Shown: positions 1-10,111, counted from the stretch's first letter. The stretch: DNA of 64,000 bases from Aristolochia californica (GCA_029961685.1 JARWKL010000008.1:28521619-28585618); one strand, 5' to 3'. Notes: a model not told the origin generated them from the sequence alone. Made by a program: numbers and translations.

Positions 1-264
1 ATAGAAAGACAATGGAATAGGAAGAGAAAGTAACCTTGTATTAATACTAGAGAAGATTACAAGGAGTGGCCGTCCAAGGTGGAAGGCCAGCACTCTACAA
101 AAACTCTCTTTCTCGTCTATGCTGAATGAATCTACAAGGGTTGAATGCCTTGGTATTTATAGGCTTCAACCCCTCCCTTCTCTCATGCTTCCGTCCAATG
201 AGAGCAGAGCTCCTCCCTTATCAAATCTCCTTAATTTGCTCCTCCATTCAAATCCCTTGATTTG
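1..264 (-). promoter_or_regulatory. LTR-like promoter region with TATAAATA (copy A)
   Basis: On the minus strand the sequence reads CCTATAAATACC, with the TATA box at 161-154, followed by about 160 nt that look like transcribed LTR or leader sequence. The minus-strand text just upstream of the TATA box is continuous with the inverted gag piece. I infer an LTR U3-R region of the Ty3 element, because it adjoins Ty3 gag and has a canonical TATA box. No paired LTR or primer site was found, so a different promoter source is possible. Confidence 0.5.
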
Positions 265-555
265 CTCCTTTTTCTTAAAATTCGTTTTACCATTGTTATT
301 TTCCTTAGACACTTTGTTAGCCGAATCATTCTTTCTCTCATATTCGGTTAACTTTTCAGCAGTAGATAAAGCTGAAGCTAATGTCTTTACTTTCCGTCTT
401 CTCAATTCTTGCTCAGCCCACGGGAAGTAAAGACATTAGCTTCAACTTTATCTACTGCTAAAAAGTTAACCGAATATGAGAGAAAGAATTATTCGGCTAA
501 CAAAGTGCCTAAGAAAAATAACAATGGTATAACGAATTTTAAGAAGAAGGAGAAA
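265..555. repeat. Palindrome of Ty3 gag pieces, loop orientation 1 (copy A)
   Basis: Two arms of about 130 bp (265-395 and 422-555) are near-perfect reverse complements around a 26-bp loop (396-421). Each arm encodes the same gag segment, ending in VKTLAS-LSTAEKLTEYERKN and a Lys/Asn-rich tail. The loop encodes WAEQELRRR when read on the minus strand with its arm. This resembles the region before the zinc knuckle of plant Ty3/gypsy gag. The plus-strand arm continues to 660 with the basic pre-knuckle stretch and then meets viral sequence at AGAGGT. Confidence 0.85.
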
Positions 556-664
556 GGGGAGAAGAAGTCATGGGCAAAGGACGCCAAGGCTAGGTCGGAA
601 GAGAAGAAATGAGGGGACAAACAGAAAAAGAAGGTCCATTGTTTCATATGCGAGGGATTGTCTT
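422..664 (+). pseudogene. Ty3/gypsy gag C-terminal fragment (copy A)
   Basis: Reads on from the palindrome arm into a Lys/Glu-rich stretch (KKKEKGEKKSWAKDAKAR) and a half zinc knuckle CFICEG. A TGA at 610-612 and a TAG at 664-666 break it. The knuckle should be CX2CX4HX4C, but only the first Cys pair is present, so nucleic-acid binding is lost. The next base pairs (AGAGGTATAC) already belong to the viral coat-protease region. Copies B (10269-10513) and C (17541-17785) carry the same fragment. Confidence 0.7.
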
Positions 665-675
665 AGAAAGAGGTA

Positions 676-1246
676 TACAATACTAAATTGGAAATTATGG
701 CCAGAAAAATAGAAAACTGTGAGGCAGAAATAACTCTTCTCAAACATAGATTAGATAAAATAGAAAAAGATTCTTATGATGGTATCACTGTAGGGTTAGA
801 AGAACCAGAAACTTCCTACGTATGTAACCAAGATAAATCTATTTCCAGTATCCTTGTTAGAGCAAAGATTATTTTCCCTAACAAACAGTCCCTCGTGTTA
901 GATGCTTTAGTAGATTCCGGCTGTACCAAATGTATTATCCATAGAAGATTAGTTCCTCTTCAGTTCCTTAAGAAAACCGATAAATAAGTGTTTAGCCAAC
1001 AGGTAGATGGTATCTATCACCCATATACAACCTATTTTGATGAAGGCAAAATCCAGTTCTTTACCAATTATTCAACTTTTTCTAGATCTTATCCTTTACC
1101 TTTAACATGGGTTAGAGATCTCAAACTCAAAGTAGACTTTATTTTAGGTCTTAATTTTATTCTTCATAACAATGGTTCTCTTTACTTCTTGTTTGCAACG
1201 TCCTTTTTACAACTATCTTTAGAATTAATGTTCTGTCTTTTAGGGC
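676..1246 (+). pseudogene. Pararetroviral protease region fragment (copy A)
   Basis: A Glu/Lys-rich coiled-coil start (MARKIENCEAEITLLKHR) leads into an aspartic protease of the retropepsin type. The active site is DSG at 913-921 inside LVDSGCTKCIIHRRLV, and LGLNFILHNNGS later on is the second conserved segment. In caulimovirids this enzyme cleaves the ORF3 polyprotein. A TAA at 985-987 replaces the glutamine codon still seen in copy E. The frame runs off at about 1246 into a reversed copy of the coat-protein zinc knuckle. Confidence 0.8.
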
Positions 1247-1276
1247 AAGTGTTGGCTCAGTGTTCTGTCTGACAGA
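1228..1276. other. Snap-back junction: reversed coat-protein zinc knuckle
   Basis: The plus-strand text TTCTGTCTTTTAGGGCAAG and the following bases are the reverse complement of the coat-protein knuckle coding sequence (QTEHLANTCPKRQN) found forward at 45025-45075. The turn ends in the 17-bp palindrome GTTCTGTCTGACAGAAC (about 1261-1277). The same junction recurs at the start of the array in copies B (11075), C (18345), D (28085) and E (46005), and a short GGCTAAGTGTTCTGACAGAAC version opens most array units. Confidence 0.8.
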
Positions 1277-1486
1277 ACATTAAAAGACAGAAGCGTTTTA
1301 GGAACTACCTTCTGGAAGTTTTTACAACTATCCTTTCCTTCTCTTACGATTGCTTTCATGCTTATACTTTTCATAATATTAGGCATCGTTCTTGTTACCT
1401 TAATACTTACTGCTTTTATTGTGTGTTGAGTATTTTCGTTTTTGTTCATATTTACTACTTTATTTTAAGACGTTATTACAGAAAGG

Positions 1487-1494
1487 TATATAAG
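1487..1494 (+). promoter_or_regulatory. Viral TATA box TATATAAG (reference unit)
   Basis: GGTATATAAGGCTGG, a consensus TATA box. It stands about 600 nt upstream of the primer-site remnant and 133 nt upstream of AATAAA, the spacing expected if transcription starts just 3' of it and the AATAAA lies inside the terminal repeat of pregenomic RNA. Nearly every full unit of the five arrays keeps the octamer. In the inverted relic (about 55960) it is TATATGAG. Confidence 0.65.
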
Positions 1495-1876
1495 GCTGGA
1501 AACTACTGGGTGAGGGCTACGCCCTGACAAACGCCTCTGCCTCAGTTGAGCCAAGCGTTGCTCTCGGTTGTCACAACACCGCTGTACCTTTTTATGTATA
1601 TTTGGTTAATTAATAAGATAATAAAACAGTTTTTGAGATTTGTTTTGCGAATATTACCTATATATTACTTATACTTAGGATTATTATATAATACCTTAAG
1701 AGATTATTGTGCAATATCATAGGAACTTATAGCTACATATTGTTCTTGGTAATAATAGCATTAGAATTATTTGGATATTTTATATTTCTCCCATAACAAG
1801 TAGATAATCTTTTAGCCTCTGATATATTCTTATTCCTTAATATTTTAGCCAGAATCATAGATAGTACCTTAGATAC

Positions 1877-2062
1877 ATGATTTTTATCTTTATAGCTTTA
1901 ACAATAGTCTTTTGTAATTTAGTTATTTTTATTTTTGTCTGTTTTACCTTATCTTTATATTCATACAGAAGATTTGTAGAGACTCCAAGGCAAATATTTA
2001 TACCTAAAAGACAAGTAATTAGAAGAACCCCAAATAATTCACCTCTAAATACTCTAGATTAA
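1877..2062 (+). CDS. Hydrophobic leader ORF d, 61 aa (array A unit 1)
   Basis: Residues 1-32 are a strongly hydrophobic membrane-type helix (MIFIFIALTIVFCNLVIFIF), followed by an Arg/Pro-rich tail with RRFVETPRQIF. The ATG overlaps the stop of the preceding frame as ATGA (GATACATGA), the layout used for termination-reinitiation in caulimovirid small ORFs. It ends just upstream of the primer-site remnant. Function is unknown. The same frame is intact in at least ten places in the window. Expression is not shown. Confidence 0.45.
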   Translation: MIFIFIALTIVFCNLVIFIFVCFTLSLYSYRRFVETPRQIFIPKRQVIRRTPNNSPLNTLD

Positions 2063-2461
2063 AGCAGATTATAGCAGTACCCCTCCAAATTGGTATCTAC
2101 AGGGAGGGAGGGAGGGAGGGAGGGAGGGAGGGAGGCTAAGTGTTCTGACAGAACAATAAAGACAAAAGTGTTTTAGGAACTACCTTCTGGTTAAGTGTTC
2201 TGACAGAACATTAAAATACAGAAGCGTTTTAGGAACTACCTTCTGGAAGTTTTTACAACTATCTTTTCCTTCTCTTACGATTGCTTTCATGCTTATACTA
2301 TTCATAATATTAGGCATCGTTCTTGTTACCTTAATACTTACTGCTTTTATTGTGTGTTGAGTATTTTCGTTTTTGTTCATATTTAATACTTTATTTTCAG
2401 ACGTTATTACAGAAAGGTATATAAGGCTGGAAACTACTGGGTGAGGGCTAAACCCTGACAA

Positions 2462-2653
2462 ATGCCTCTGCCTCAGTTGAGCCGATCGTTGCTCTCGGTT
2501 GTCACAACGCCGCTGTACCTTTTTATGTATATTTGGTTAATTAATAAGATAATAAAACTGTTTTTGAGATTTGTTTTGCGAATATTACCTAGATATTACT
2601 TATACTTAGGATTATTATATAATACCTTAAGAGATTATTGTGCAATATCATAG
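2462..2653 (+). CDS. Hydrophobic leader ORF b, 63 aa (ATG kept)
   Basis: Begins MPLPQLSRSLLSVVTTPLYL and continues with a hydrophobic and basic segment up to LRDYCAIS; one or two membrane spans are likely. It starts about 37 nt 3' of the TATA box of its unit. This is the array copy in which I clearly see the ATG; in the other units checked it is ACG (or ACA at 47230). The inverted relic at 55732-55923 also keeps ATG, so ATG is probably ancestral. No recognised family. Confidence 0.4.
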   Translation: MPLPQLSRSLLSVVTTPLYLFMYIWLINKIIKLFLRFVLRILPRYYLYLGLLYNTLRDYCAIS

Positions 2654-2806
2654 GAACCTATAGCTACATATTGTTCTTGGTAATAATAGCATTAAAATTA
2701 TTTGAAAATTTTATTTTTCTCCCTAACGAGTAGATAATCTTTTAGCCTCTGATATAATTTTATTCCTTTATATTTTGGCCTGAATCATAGATAGAACCTT
2801 AGATAC

Positions 2807-2992
2807 ATGATTTTTATCTTTATAACTTTAACAATAGTCTACTGTAATTTAGTTATCTTTAGTTTTATTTGTTTTACCTTATCTTTATCTTCATACAGAA
2901 GATTTGTAAAGACTCCTAGGCAAATATTTATACCTAGAAGACATGTAATTAGAAGAACCCCAAAAAAATCACCTCTAAATACTCCAGATTAA
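2807..2992 (+). CDS. Hydrophobic leader ORF d (array A unit 2)
   Basis: Intact 61-residue frame; the tail has KTPRQIFIPRRHVIRRTPKK, with Lys and His substitutions. It ends 16 bases before GTACCCCTC, where the primer-site remnant is deleted in this unit. Confidence 0.4.
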   Translation: MIFIFITLTIVYCNLVIFSFICFTLSLSSYRRFVKTPRQIFIPRRHVIRRTPKKSPLNTPD

Positions 2993-4575
2993 AGCCGATT
3001 AAAGTAGTACCCCTCGGGAGGGAAAGAGGAAGGGAGGCTAAGTGTTCTGTCTGACAGAACATTAAAAGACAAAATCGTTTTAGGAATTACCTTCTGGAAG
3101 TTTCTACAACTATCTTTTCCTTCTCTTACGATTGCATTAATGCTTATACTTTTCATAATATTAGGCATCGTTCTTGTTACCTTAATACTTACTGCTTTTA
3201 TTGTGTGTTGAGTATTTTTCGTTTTTGTTCATATTTACTACTTTATTTTAAGACGTTATTACAGAAAGGTATATAAGGCTGGAAACTACTGGGTGAGGGC
3301 TAAACCCTGACAAACGCCTCTGCCTCAGTTGAGCCAAGCGTTGCTCTCGGTTGTCACAACGCCGCTGTACCTTTTTATGTATATTTGGTTAATTAATAAG
3401 ATAATAAAACAGTTTTTGAGATTTGTTTTGCGAATATTACCTATATATTACTTATACTTAGGATTATTATATAATACCTTAAGAGATTATTGTGCAATAT
3501 CATAGGAACTTATAGCTACATATTATTCTTGGTAATAATAGCATTAGAATTATTTGGATATTTTATATTTCTCCCAGAACAATTAGATAATCTTTTAGCC
3601 TCTGATATATTCTTATTCCTTAATATTTTTGCCAGAATCATAGATAGAACCTTAGGTACATGATTTTTATCTTTATAGCTTTAACAATAGTGTTCTGTAA
3701 TTTAGTTAACTTTAGTTTTGTCTGTTTTACCTTATCTTTATATTCATACTGAAGATTTGTAGAGACTCCAAGGCAAATATTTATACCTAAAGGACAAGCA
3801 ATTAGAAGAACCCCAAATAATTCACCTCTAAATACTCCAGATTAAAGCAGATTAAAGTAGTACCCCTCCGAATTGTTATCTAGAGGGAGGGAGGGAGGGA
3901 GGCTAAGTGTTCTGACAGAACATTAAAAGTCAGAAGCGTTTTAGGAACTACCTTTTCGCTAAGTGTTCTGACAGAACATTAAAAGACAGAAGCGTTTTAG
4001 GAACTACCTTCTGGAAGTTTTTACAGCTATCTTTTCCTTCTCTTCCGATTGCTTTCATGCTTATACTTTTCATAATATTAGGCATCGTTCTTGTTACCTT
4101 AATACTTATTGCTTTTATTGTGTGTTGAGTATTTTCGTTTTTGTTTATATTTACTACTTTATTTTAAGACGTTATTACAGAAAGGTATATAAGGCAGGAA
4201 ACTACTGGGTGAGGGCTAAGCCCTGACAAACGCCTCTGCCTCAGTTGACCCAAGCGTTGCTCTTGGTTGTCACAACACCGCTGTACCTTTTTATGTATAT
4301 TTGGTTAATTAATAAGATAATAAAACAGTTTTTGAGATTTGTTTTGCGAATATTACCTATATATTACTTATACGTAGGATTATTATATAATACCTTAAGA
4401 GATTATTGTGCAATATTATAGGAACTTATAGCTACATATTGTTCTTGGTAATAATAGCATTAGAATTATTTGGATATTTTATATTTCTCCCAGAACAATT
4501 AGATAATCTTTTAGCCTCTGATATATTCTTTTTCCTTAATATTTTAGCCTGAATCATAGATAGAACCTTGGATAC

Positions 4576-4761
4576 ATGATTTTTATCTTTATGGCTTTAA
4601 CAGTAGTCTTCTGTAATTTAGTTATCTTTAGTTTTGTCTTTTTTACCTTATCTTTTTATTCATGCAGAAGATTTGTAGAGGCTCCATGGCAAATATTTAT
4701 ACCTAGAAGACAAGTAATTAGAAGAACCCCAAATAATTCACCTCTAAATACATCAGATTAA
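4576..4761 (+). CDS. Hydrophobic leader ORF d (array A unit 4)
   Basis: Intact, with VFFTLSFYSCRRFVEAPWQIF in place of the usual tail. The same Phe and Trp variants occur in the first unit of array B (11725-11908), where a TAA breaks the frame, linking these two units by descent. Confidence 0.4.
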   Translation: MIFIFMALTVVFCNLVIFSFVFFTLSFYSCRRFVEAPWQIFIPRRQVIRRTPNNSPLNTSD

Positions 4762-5533
4762 AGCAGATTAAAGTAGTACCCCTCGGGAGGGAGGGAGGCT
4801 AAGTGTTCTGTCTGGCAGAACATTAGAAGACAGAAGCGTTTTAGGAACTACCTTCTGGAAGTTTTTAGAACTATCTTTTCCTTCTCTTACAATTGCTTTC
4901 ATGCTTATACTTTTCATAATATTAGGGACAGAACATTAAAAGACAGAAGCGTTTTAGCAACTACCTTCTGGAAGTTTTTACAACTATCTTTTCCTTCTCT
5001 TATGATTGCTTTCGTGCTTATACTTTTCATAATATTAGGCATCGTTCTTGTTACCTTAATACTTACTGCTTTTATTTTGTGTTGAGTATTTTCGTTTTTG
5101 TTCATATTTACTACTTTATTTTAAGACGTTATTACAGAAAGGTATATAAGGCTAGAAACTTTTGGGTGAGGGCTAAGCCCTGACAAACGCCTCTGCCTCA
5201 GTTGAGCCAAGCGTTGCTCTCGGTTGTCACAATGCCGCTGTACCTTTTTTATGTATATTTGGTTAATTAATAAGATAATAAAACAGTTTTTGAGATTTGT
5301 TTTGCGAATATTACCAATATATTACTTATACTTAGGATTATTATATAATACCTGAAGAGATTATTGTGCAATATCATAGGAACTTATAGCTACATATTGT
5401 TCTTGGTAATAATAACATTAGAATTATTTGGATATTTTATATTTCTCCCAGGACAAGTAGATAATCTTTTAGCATCTGATATATTCTTATTCCTTAATAT
5501 TTTAGCCAGAATCATAGATAGATCCGTAGATAC

Positions 5534-5719
5534 ATGATTTTTATCTTTATTGCTTTAACAATAGTCTTCTGTAATTTAGTTATCTTTAGTTTTATCTGTT
5601 TTACCTTATCTTTATATTCGTACAGAAGATTTGTAGAGACTCCTAGGCAAATAGTTATACCTAGAAGACAAGTAATTAGAAGAACCCCAAATAATTCACC
5701 TCTAAATACTCCATATTAA
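5534..5719 (+). CDS. Hydrophobic leader ORF d (array A unit 5)
   Basis: Intact 61 residues ending SPLNTPY; QIV replaces QIF. The related unit in array B (12690-12857) has lost 16 bp after ATAGCTTTAA. Confidence 0.4.
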   Translation: MIFIFIALTIVFCNLVIFSFICFTLSLYSYRRFVETPRQIVIPRRQVIRRTPNNSPLNTPY

Positions 5720-6067
5720 AGCAGATTAAAGTAGTACCCCTCCGAATTGGTATCTACAGGGAGGGAGGGAGGGAGGGAGGGAGGCTAAGTGTTTTGACTG
5801 AACATTAAAAGACAATAGTGTTTTAGGAACTACCTTCTGGCTAAGTGTTCTGACAGAACATTAAAAGACAGAAGCGTTTTAGGAACTACTTTCTGGAAGT
5901 TTTTACAACTATCTTTTCCTTCTGGTTGCGATTGCTTTCATGCTTATACTTTTCATAATATTTGGCATCGTTTTTGTTACCTTAATACTTATTGCTTTTA
6001 TTGTGTGTTGAGAATTTTTCGTTTTTGTTCATATTTACTACTTTATTTTAAGACGTTATTACAAAAA

Positions 6068-7016
6068 TAGGATTAGATACAAGGTGAAGGATTTACCTTG
6101 GAAATTGGAAGTTCTTCTAGAAATCTTAATATAATAGACAAAATAACATGTAGGAGAAGTGTAGACCAAAGAGATATACAATTAGACGAAATAATAGATA
6201 TAGATCAAGACATTACTATATTTAGCAAGAATTAATTAAACCTTCTTAACCCCAAACAATTATATAGAACAGGACCATTAAACTTTAATACCGGATTATT
6301 TAGACATTACCGAGAAATCCAGATTAGTTGTGTAGGACAAGATTCTGTTAACATTAACTTAATAGCAGAACAAGCCTTTAAAGAAATAGGGGTAAAAGGA
6401 TTCATTTAGGTCTGATTGTAATAGGGGTAAAAGGATTAGGACGAAAATATCTAGGAACTAAAACCTTACTTAGTATCTACGATGATAGATGGGCAGACCC
6501 TAAAAAGGCAATGTTAGGAATCATTGAGGTAGATATGAATCAAAATGGAGGAATATTTTATTGCTCCCCAGACTTCCTTTTTGGACTACAAGATTTTAGA
6601 AAATATATCAAAATAGGTATTCAGACAAAAGGATATGAATCCTTCGTAGGAAACAATCTTTTATTGTGTATTGAATTCTTAGGAAGGTGTACTTGTTCTA
6701 GCACTACTAGGTTCAAGGTTAAAATAGACGATGTAGTTAATTTAATAGGAAACAAAGGAATAAAATTAATTAAGCCTATTAAATATTCTCCAGACATTTT
6801 AGCAGGATTAGAATGGAACCTTAAATTTATAGAAGAAAAAATAATCAGTCCTGAAGAAAGTATCATGTACACAGATACTAAAGGTAACATAAATATTAGA
6901 TTTAATAGCTATGAACAAAAGAATATAGAAGATACGGAATCAATCTCTAGTGAAAATAATGACCTGGTCAATATAGAATTAGAAACAGATGAGATAATAT
7001 ACCCTAAAGAATTATA
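6068..7016 (+). pseudogene. Pararetroviral movement protein (copy A)
   Basis: 30K-type caulimovirid movement protein, the protein that opens plasmodesmata for cell-to-cell spread. Visible blocks: GPLNFNTGLFRHYREIQISC near the N-terminus, TLLSIYDDRW, then [25 protein letters not shown] and NNLLLCIEFLGRCT. A frameshift at about 6400 (GTAAAAGGATTCATTTAGG) separates the N-terminal third from the rest; a second frame is open from 6511 to the microsatellite. TAA at 6234 is an extra stop. The ATG region is missing because the array joins inside the frame. Confidence 0.8.
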
Positions 7017-7017
7017 T

Positions 7018-7018
7018 G

Positions 7019-7064
<46 letters not shown>

Positions 7065-7087
7065 GAGAGAGAGAGAGAGAGAGAGAG
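7018..7087. repeat. (TA)n(GA)n microsatellite (copy A)
   Basis: About 20 TA steps, TTC, then about 12 AG steps. It sits exactly where the movement-protein frame would pass into the MP-CP linker. Confidence 0.95.
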
Positions 7088-7124
7088 TCTGGTCTGTAGC
7101 TTTTATACCTAGGGCTTTTTAATA

Positions 7125-7597
7125 GGGATCATTTTTTTTTAAATCGATTTTGGTGAGGCGATTTGGCCTGCTCATTCATTCATGGGGTGCCATACTATGA
7201 AAAGATCATGCTTGTAATGTTAGAGCTTAGGTGTTGCACGGGTTCAGTTATGCAGTGGAAAGTGGAATTTACTTTTACCTGTGTCGGCCTAGTTGCGTCC
7301 TTGGGATAACCCACACAAGTCAGCCTCCCTTGCATACAAATAGTTGGCACACAATAAACCTTTTCTCATTTACACAAATCTGTCTACATACAAGATATTC
7401 GAGCGCTCCTTTGAGTCTCTATGTCAATGTCTGATTGATTGGCACTCATCCAGCCCCCCTATATATAGTTGGGGAAATTGCTGGCCACATGCCCCTTCGA
7501 ATGGTCATGTGCTTCTTGGCGCATGCCTCCTCATGTACAACCGCCCCAGCTAACACCCCATGGCCCACGTGACTAGAAACCATTTAGGAACCATTAT
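7125..7597. other. Unrecognised spacer before the LINE piece
   Basis: Shared by A-D (14420-14901, 21740-22229, 36155-36644). It has ordinary base composition, no frame above about 70 codons, and a TATATATAG stretch near 7460. I see no gene or known element in it; it could be 5' flank carried along with the LINE piece. Confidence 0.5.
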
Positions 7598-8049
7598 AAG
7601 CTGAATTTTCATGGTAGCGCCTTTGGGAACCCGGGTTTGGATGATTTTGGCGGGGTGATTTTTGATCCGGGCGGCACTGCCATACTCTCTTACTGTGGCC
7701 CTCTCGGAATTGCTGACTCGACCATTGCTGAGCTCTCTGGTCTCCTTCACGGCATGTGTATTTTTAAGGATCGCTTTAGTGTCTCCTTATCATGGAGGGA
7801 GACTCCAAGGTCGTCATCGGATGGTGCTCCACCTCATCCTTTCCCCCATGGCGTCACTGGCAGATTTTTCTTGATATTTTGGATATTGTATCCACCATTT
7901 CTTGTACTTCGTCTCATATACTAAGATCAGCCATTTCGGATGCTGATTTGTGTGCCTAGGTCCCCCCTTCAATCTCTTTTTGTTAGGGGAGGTCTCCCTT
8001 GATGTATCTTCCCTTTCTTTGAAATAAGTTTATTATCATTAAAAAAAAA
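7598..8049 (+). mobile_element. LINE 3' end: RNase H domain plus poly(A) (copy A)
   Basis: Encodes KLNFHGSAFG, FGGVIFDPGG and STIAELSGLLHG, typical of the RNase H (RVT_3) tail of plant LINEs, then a short 3' UTR and an A9 run. It resembles the same domain of the full LINE at 43372-43785 but is a different family. The aspartate of the FDGSA motif is His here (TTTTCATGG), and a frameshift follows CIFKDRFS. Confidence 0.75.
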
Positions 8050-8133
8050 GTTGGCTACCACTAATCTGACTTGCCTCCATGCCTTGGTGTTCAGGCACTA
8101 GTCCGTATGTGCCCAGCCTATACGTGCAGTGCC

Positions 8134-8770
8134 TAGGGGTGACATCGAGTCGAGTCGAGCCGAGTTTGAATCTGCATATGTTTTAGCTGGGCTTGATTTA
8201 AATACTTCAAACTCAAGCTAGAGCCGAGCCCAGCCTTAAGCTTAAAATTGGAATTGAGCTTGAGCAGGGTTCAAGCTCCAACCTACATTTAAAACTTTGC
8301 ATAAAATACAAGTCAAATAAACTGTGCATAAAATTATGCATAAATTTTACTTAAAATTAGGCATGACCTTTGTACATAAACTCTGCATAAAATTGTCTAT
8401 AAACTTTGCATAAAATTGTTTATAAACACTGCATAATATTATGCCAATGTGACTTATATAAAAACATGACCTATATACAAAATGTGACTTTTATATACAT
8501 TTCCCACACTCTTGAGCCTACCCAAACTCGAACCTGTATATGTTCGAGCCTAGCCAAACTCGAACCTGTATATGTTCGAGCTTTGCTTGATTTGAATACT
8601 TTGAACTTGAGTTCGAACACAAGCTTAGCTTTGAGACTAAAATTGGAATCGAGCTCAAGCCCAAGAATTTTAACCAAATTTGAGCTCAAGCTCGAGTTGG
8701 GTTTGAACTTTAACCTACATTTAAAACTTTCCATAAAATACATATTTAATATTAAGTTCAAAGAATCCTA
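8134..8770 (+). mobile_element. TAGGGGTG element, GAGCTC-rich (copy A)
   Basis: Begins TAGGGGTGACATCGAG and contains many GAG/CTC alternations (CGAGTCGAGCCGAG, GAGCTCAAGCTCGAG) plus ATAAACTCTGCATAAAATT-type repeats. It consists of two diverged sub-copies (8150-8300 and 8511-8770). TAGGGGTG resembles the end of plant hAT-type elements, so a non-autonomous hAT is possible, but the matching far end is not seen. Copy A alone has a 37-bp internal duplication at about 8527-8580. Confidence 0.45.
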
Positions 8771-8946
8771 AAAGTATGGAAAACAAATAGAGATAATCTT
8801 GCATATCAAAGTTATTAAGAAACGAAATATGACTAGATCTATAACTCATAAAGGATCTCCAAATAATTTGTATTGTATAAATTCTGTACTACATTGCATG
8901 GAGAGACCAAGGATGAAGGAGATCAAATGGGAGAAATGAGCTTACC

Positions 8947-9120
8947 TGTGGCTGACATATATTCTGTGACTTTCGTCTGCGACGCCCAGGTCAGCAATGT
9001 CTAAATGCGGTTGTGCGATGAAGAGATTGAAAGCGCTGAAAATGGAACATGGCGGAAATAGGTTGAGGAAGGACTGAAATACGAAACTTCCGTAAAAATC
9101 TGAGCATGCATATTACTAGT
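8947..9120 (-). other. Possible captured exon with splice donor
   Basis: On the minus strand a short frame starting MFHFQRFQSLHRTTAFRHC (Arg-rich, no acidic residues, like a transit peptide) is followed 50 nt later by a consensus donor CACAG/GTAAGC at about 8947. The same arrangement occurs in B, C and D (for example 37950-38100). It looks like a piece of a host first exon carried inside the repeat, but a TGA after RHC and the lack of a recognised protein keep this tentative. Confidence 0.25.
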
Positions 9121-9217
9121 GGTTGGTAATATGCATGCTCTCTTTTCTTTTCTTTTCCATTTTCCTTGCGCATCCAAACAAGGGAAACCACATTTCTCTT
9201 TTTTTCTCTCTTATTTT

Positions 9218-9631
9218 TCATGGGCATCCAAACAAGAGAATCGATCTTTTAGTCCCATTCCTCTTCTTGGGTAAATCTTTCTCAACGTCCGTCATTTTTG
9301 AATAACTGGTGCACCCAACACTGTCAATAATACCATACGGTTTGACATTGTGCATAGCCCCTTTAAGGAAAAACCTCGCGGAAGGGAGCCAGTCCTGGTT
9401 ATGAAAAAGCTGAGTCTCATCCCTCTCCGACCACAGATCGTAGCCTCCAGAAAACTGAGACCTATTAGCCAAAGCCTTCAACAGCTCGTCGGCTTTGATG
9501 GAAAAGAGAGTTGGGGCTCGCTCAAGCTCAGAAACTGCGGCTCTAAGTTCCGCCCACTGCTTCATTTTGTAAATCTGGCACTCACTGCAAAGACGGGCCT
9601 TTACGAGTTGTTTGGCTTTTGTGGCCTGCAT
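9218..9631 (-). CDS. Unrecognised minus-strand ORF, 137 aa (copy A)
   Basis: An open frame, basic at the start (MQATKAKQLVKARLCSECQIY) and more mixed later (SGGYDLWSERDETQLF, WLPSARFF). I do not recognise the family. It lies between the LTR-like region and the possible captured exon. In all five copies the frame is largely kept, which is longer than chance would suggest, but the copies are young. It may be a captured host exon or the coding start of the LTR element. Confidence 0.35.
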   Translation of the reverse strand: MQATKAKQLVKARLCSECQIYKMKQWAELRAAVSELERAPTLFSIKADELLKALANRSQFSGGYDLWSERDETQLFHNQDWLPSARFFLKGAMHNVKPYGIIDSVGCTSYSKMTDVEKDLPKKRNGTKRSILLFGCP

Positions 9632-9699
9632 CCGCTTCCACTGTCATTTCGAGACTCCGCCGAGGTAGGTACAAGGCCCCCCACCCAGTTTGTCACGAG

Positions 9700-9846
9700 G
9701 TCAGATGAGCCTAAACTCACTTAGGCTAGCGGAACTCCAACTCCCGTGATAGCCTACCTTCAATTCGTCAAAGGTAGTACAACCTCTCACCCCTTAGATC
9801 AACGTTGCAAACTCCTTCCTCTCAAATGAAGCACTAGCAATGAAAA
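9700..9846. other. Linker between the minus ORF and the LTR-like region
   Basis: Conserved in all copies (16975-17119, 24320-24462, 38730-38872, 52140-52280). On the minus strand it lies between the presumed LTR and the unrecognised ORF, so it could be the untranslated leader. No tRNA primer site of the usual TGGTATCAGAGC form was seen. Confidence 0.3.
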
Positions 9847-9847
9847 G

Positions 9848-10111
9848 ATAGAAAGACAATGGAATAGGAAGAGAAAGTAACCTTGTATTAATACTAGAGA
9901 AGATTACAAGGAGTGGCCGTCCAAGGTGGAAGGCCAGCACTCTACAAAAACTCTCCTTCTCGTCTATGCTGAATGAATCTACAAGGGTTGAATGCCTTGG
10001 TATTTATAGGCTTCAACCCCTCCCTTCTCTCATGCTTCCGTCCAATGAGAGTAGAGATCCTCCCTTATCAAATCTCCTTAATTTGATCCTCCATTCAAAT
10101 CCCTTGATTTG
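9848..10111 (-). promoter_or_regulatory. LTR-like promoter region (copy B)
   Basis: Same region as in copy A, with the minus-strand TATAAATA intact at 10008-10001 and only scattered substitutions. Confidence 0.5.

Larger units (their letters stand above)
1252..6065 (+). repeat. Leader-repeat array A (5 units plus partial)
   Basis: Units: 1252-2134, 2135-3036, 3037-3904, 3905-4799, 4800-5786 and a partial 5787-6065. Each full unit runs: GGCTAAGTGTTCTGACAGAAC, a short hydrophobic frame ending ILTAFIVC, TATATAAG (1487, 2418, 3270 in the first three), AATAAA about 130 nt later (1620-1625 in unit 1), further hydrophobic frames, a degenerate primer site GAATTGGTATC, then (GGGA)n. Several units start with a 50-60 bp duplication of their own first bases. 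The order matches the promoter, leader and primer site of pararetroviral pregenomic RNA. The last unit stops before the TATA box and joins the movement protein. Confidence 0.9.
1..9847. repeat. Composite repeat copy A
   Basis: First of six direct copies of a mosaic segment; position 1 aligns with 9848, and the two copies stay in register for at least the first 1.2 kb. Order: LTR-like promoter and gag palindrome (1-660), viral protease piece (676-1246), five leader-repeat units (1252-5786) plus a partial one, movement protein (6068-7016), microsatellite, LINE 3' end, TAGGGGTG element, unrecognised minus ORF. The length difference from copy B comes mostly from the number of leader-repeat units (five against two). 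Copy A also lacks about 185 bp after the microsatellite that copies B-D keep. Confidence 0.9.

Noticed and set aside
119..430. 103-codon plus-strand frame over the LTR-like region, repeated in copies B and C
   Set aside because: It is antisense to the gag arm and TATA region; Leu/Ser/Pro-rich composition comes from the complementary strand, and no start context or motif supports it.
2462..2653. Leader ORF b as a cellular membrane protein
   Set aside because: It lies 3' of a viral TATA box, in front of a viral primer site, and recurs only in viral contexts, so a viral origin is far more likely.
8134..8770. GAG/CTC-rich block as a coding region (Ser/Leu-rich frames on both strands)
   Set aside because: Open frames on both strands come from the low-complexity repeat. 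The TAGGGGTG start and the separate copy at 62690-63177 show a mobile element instead.
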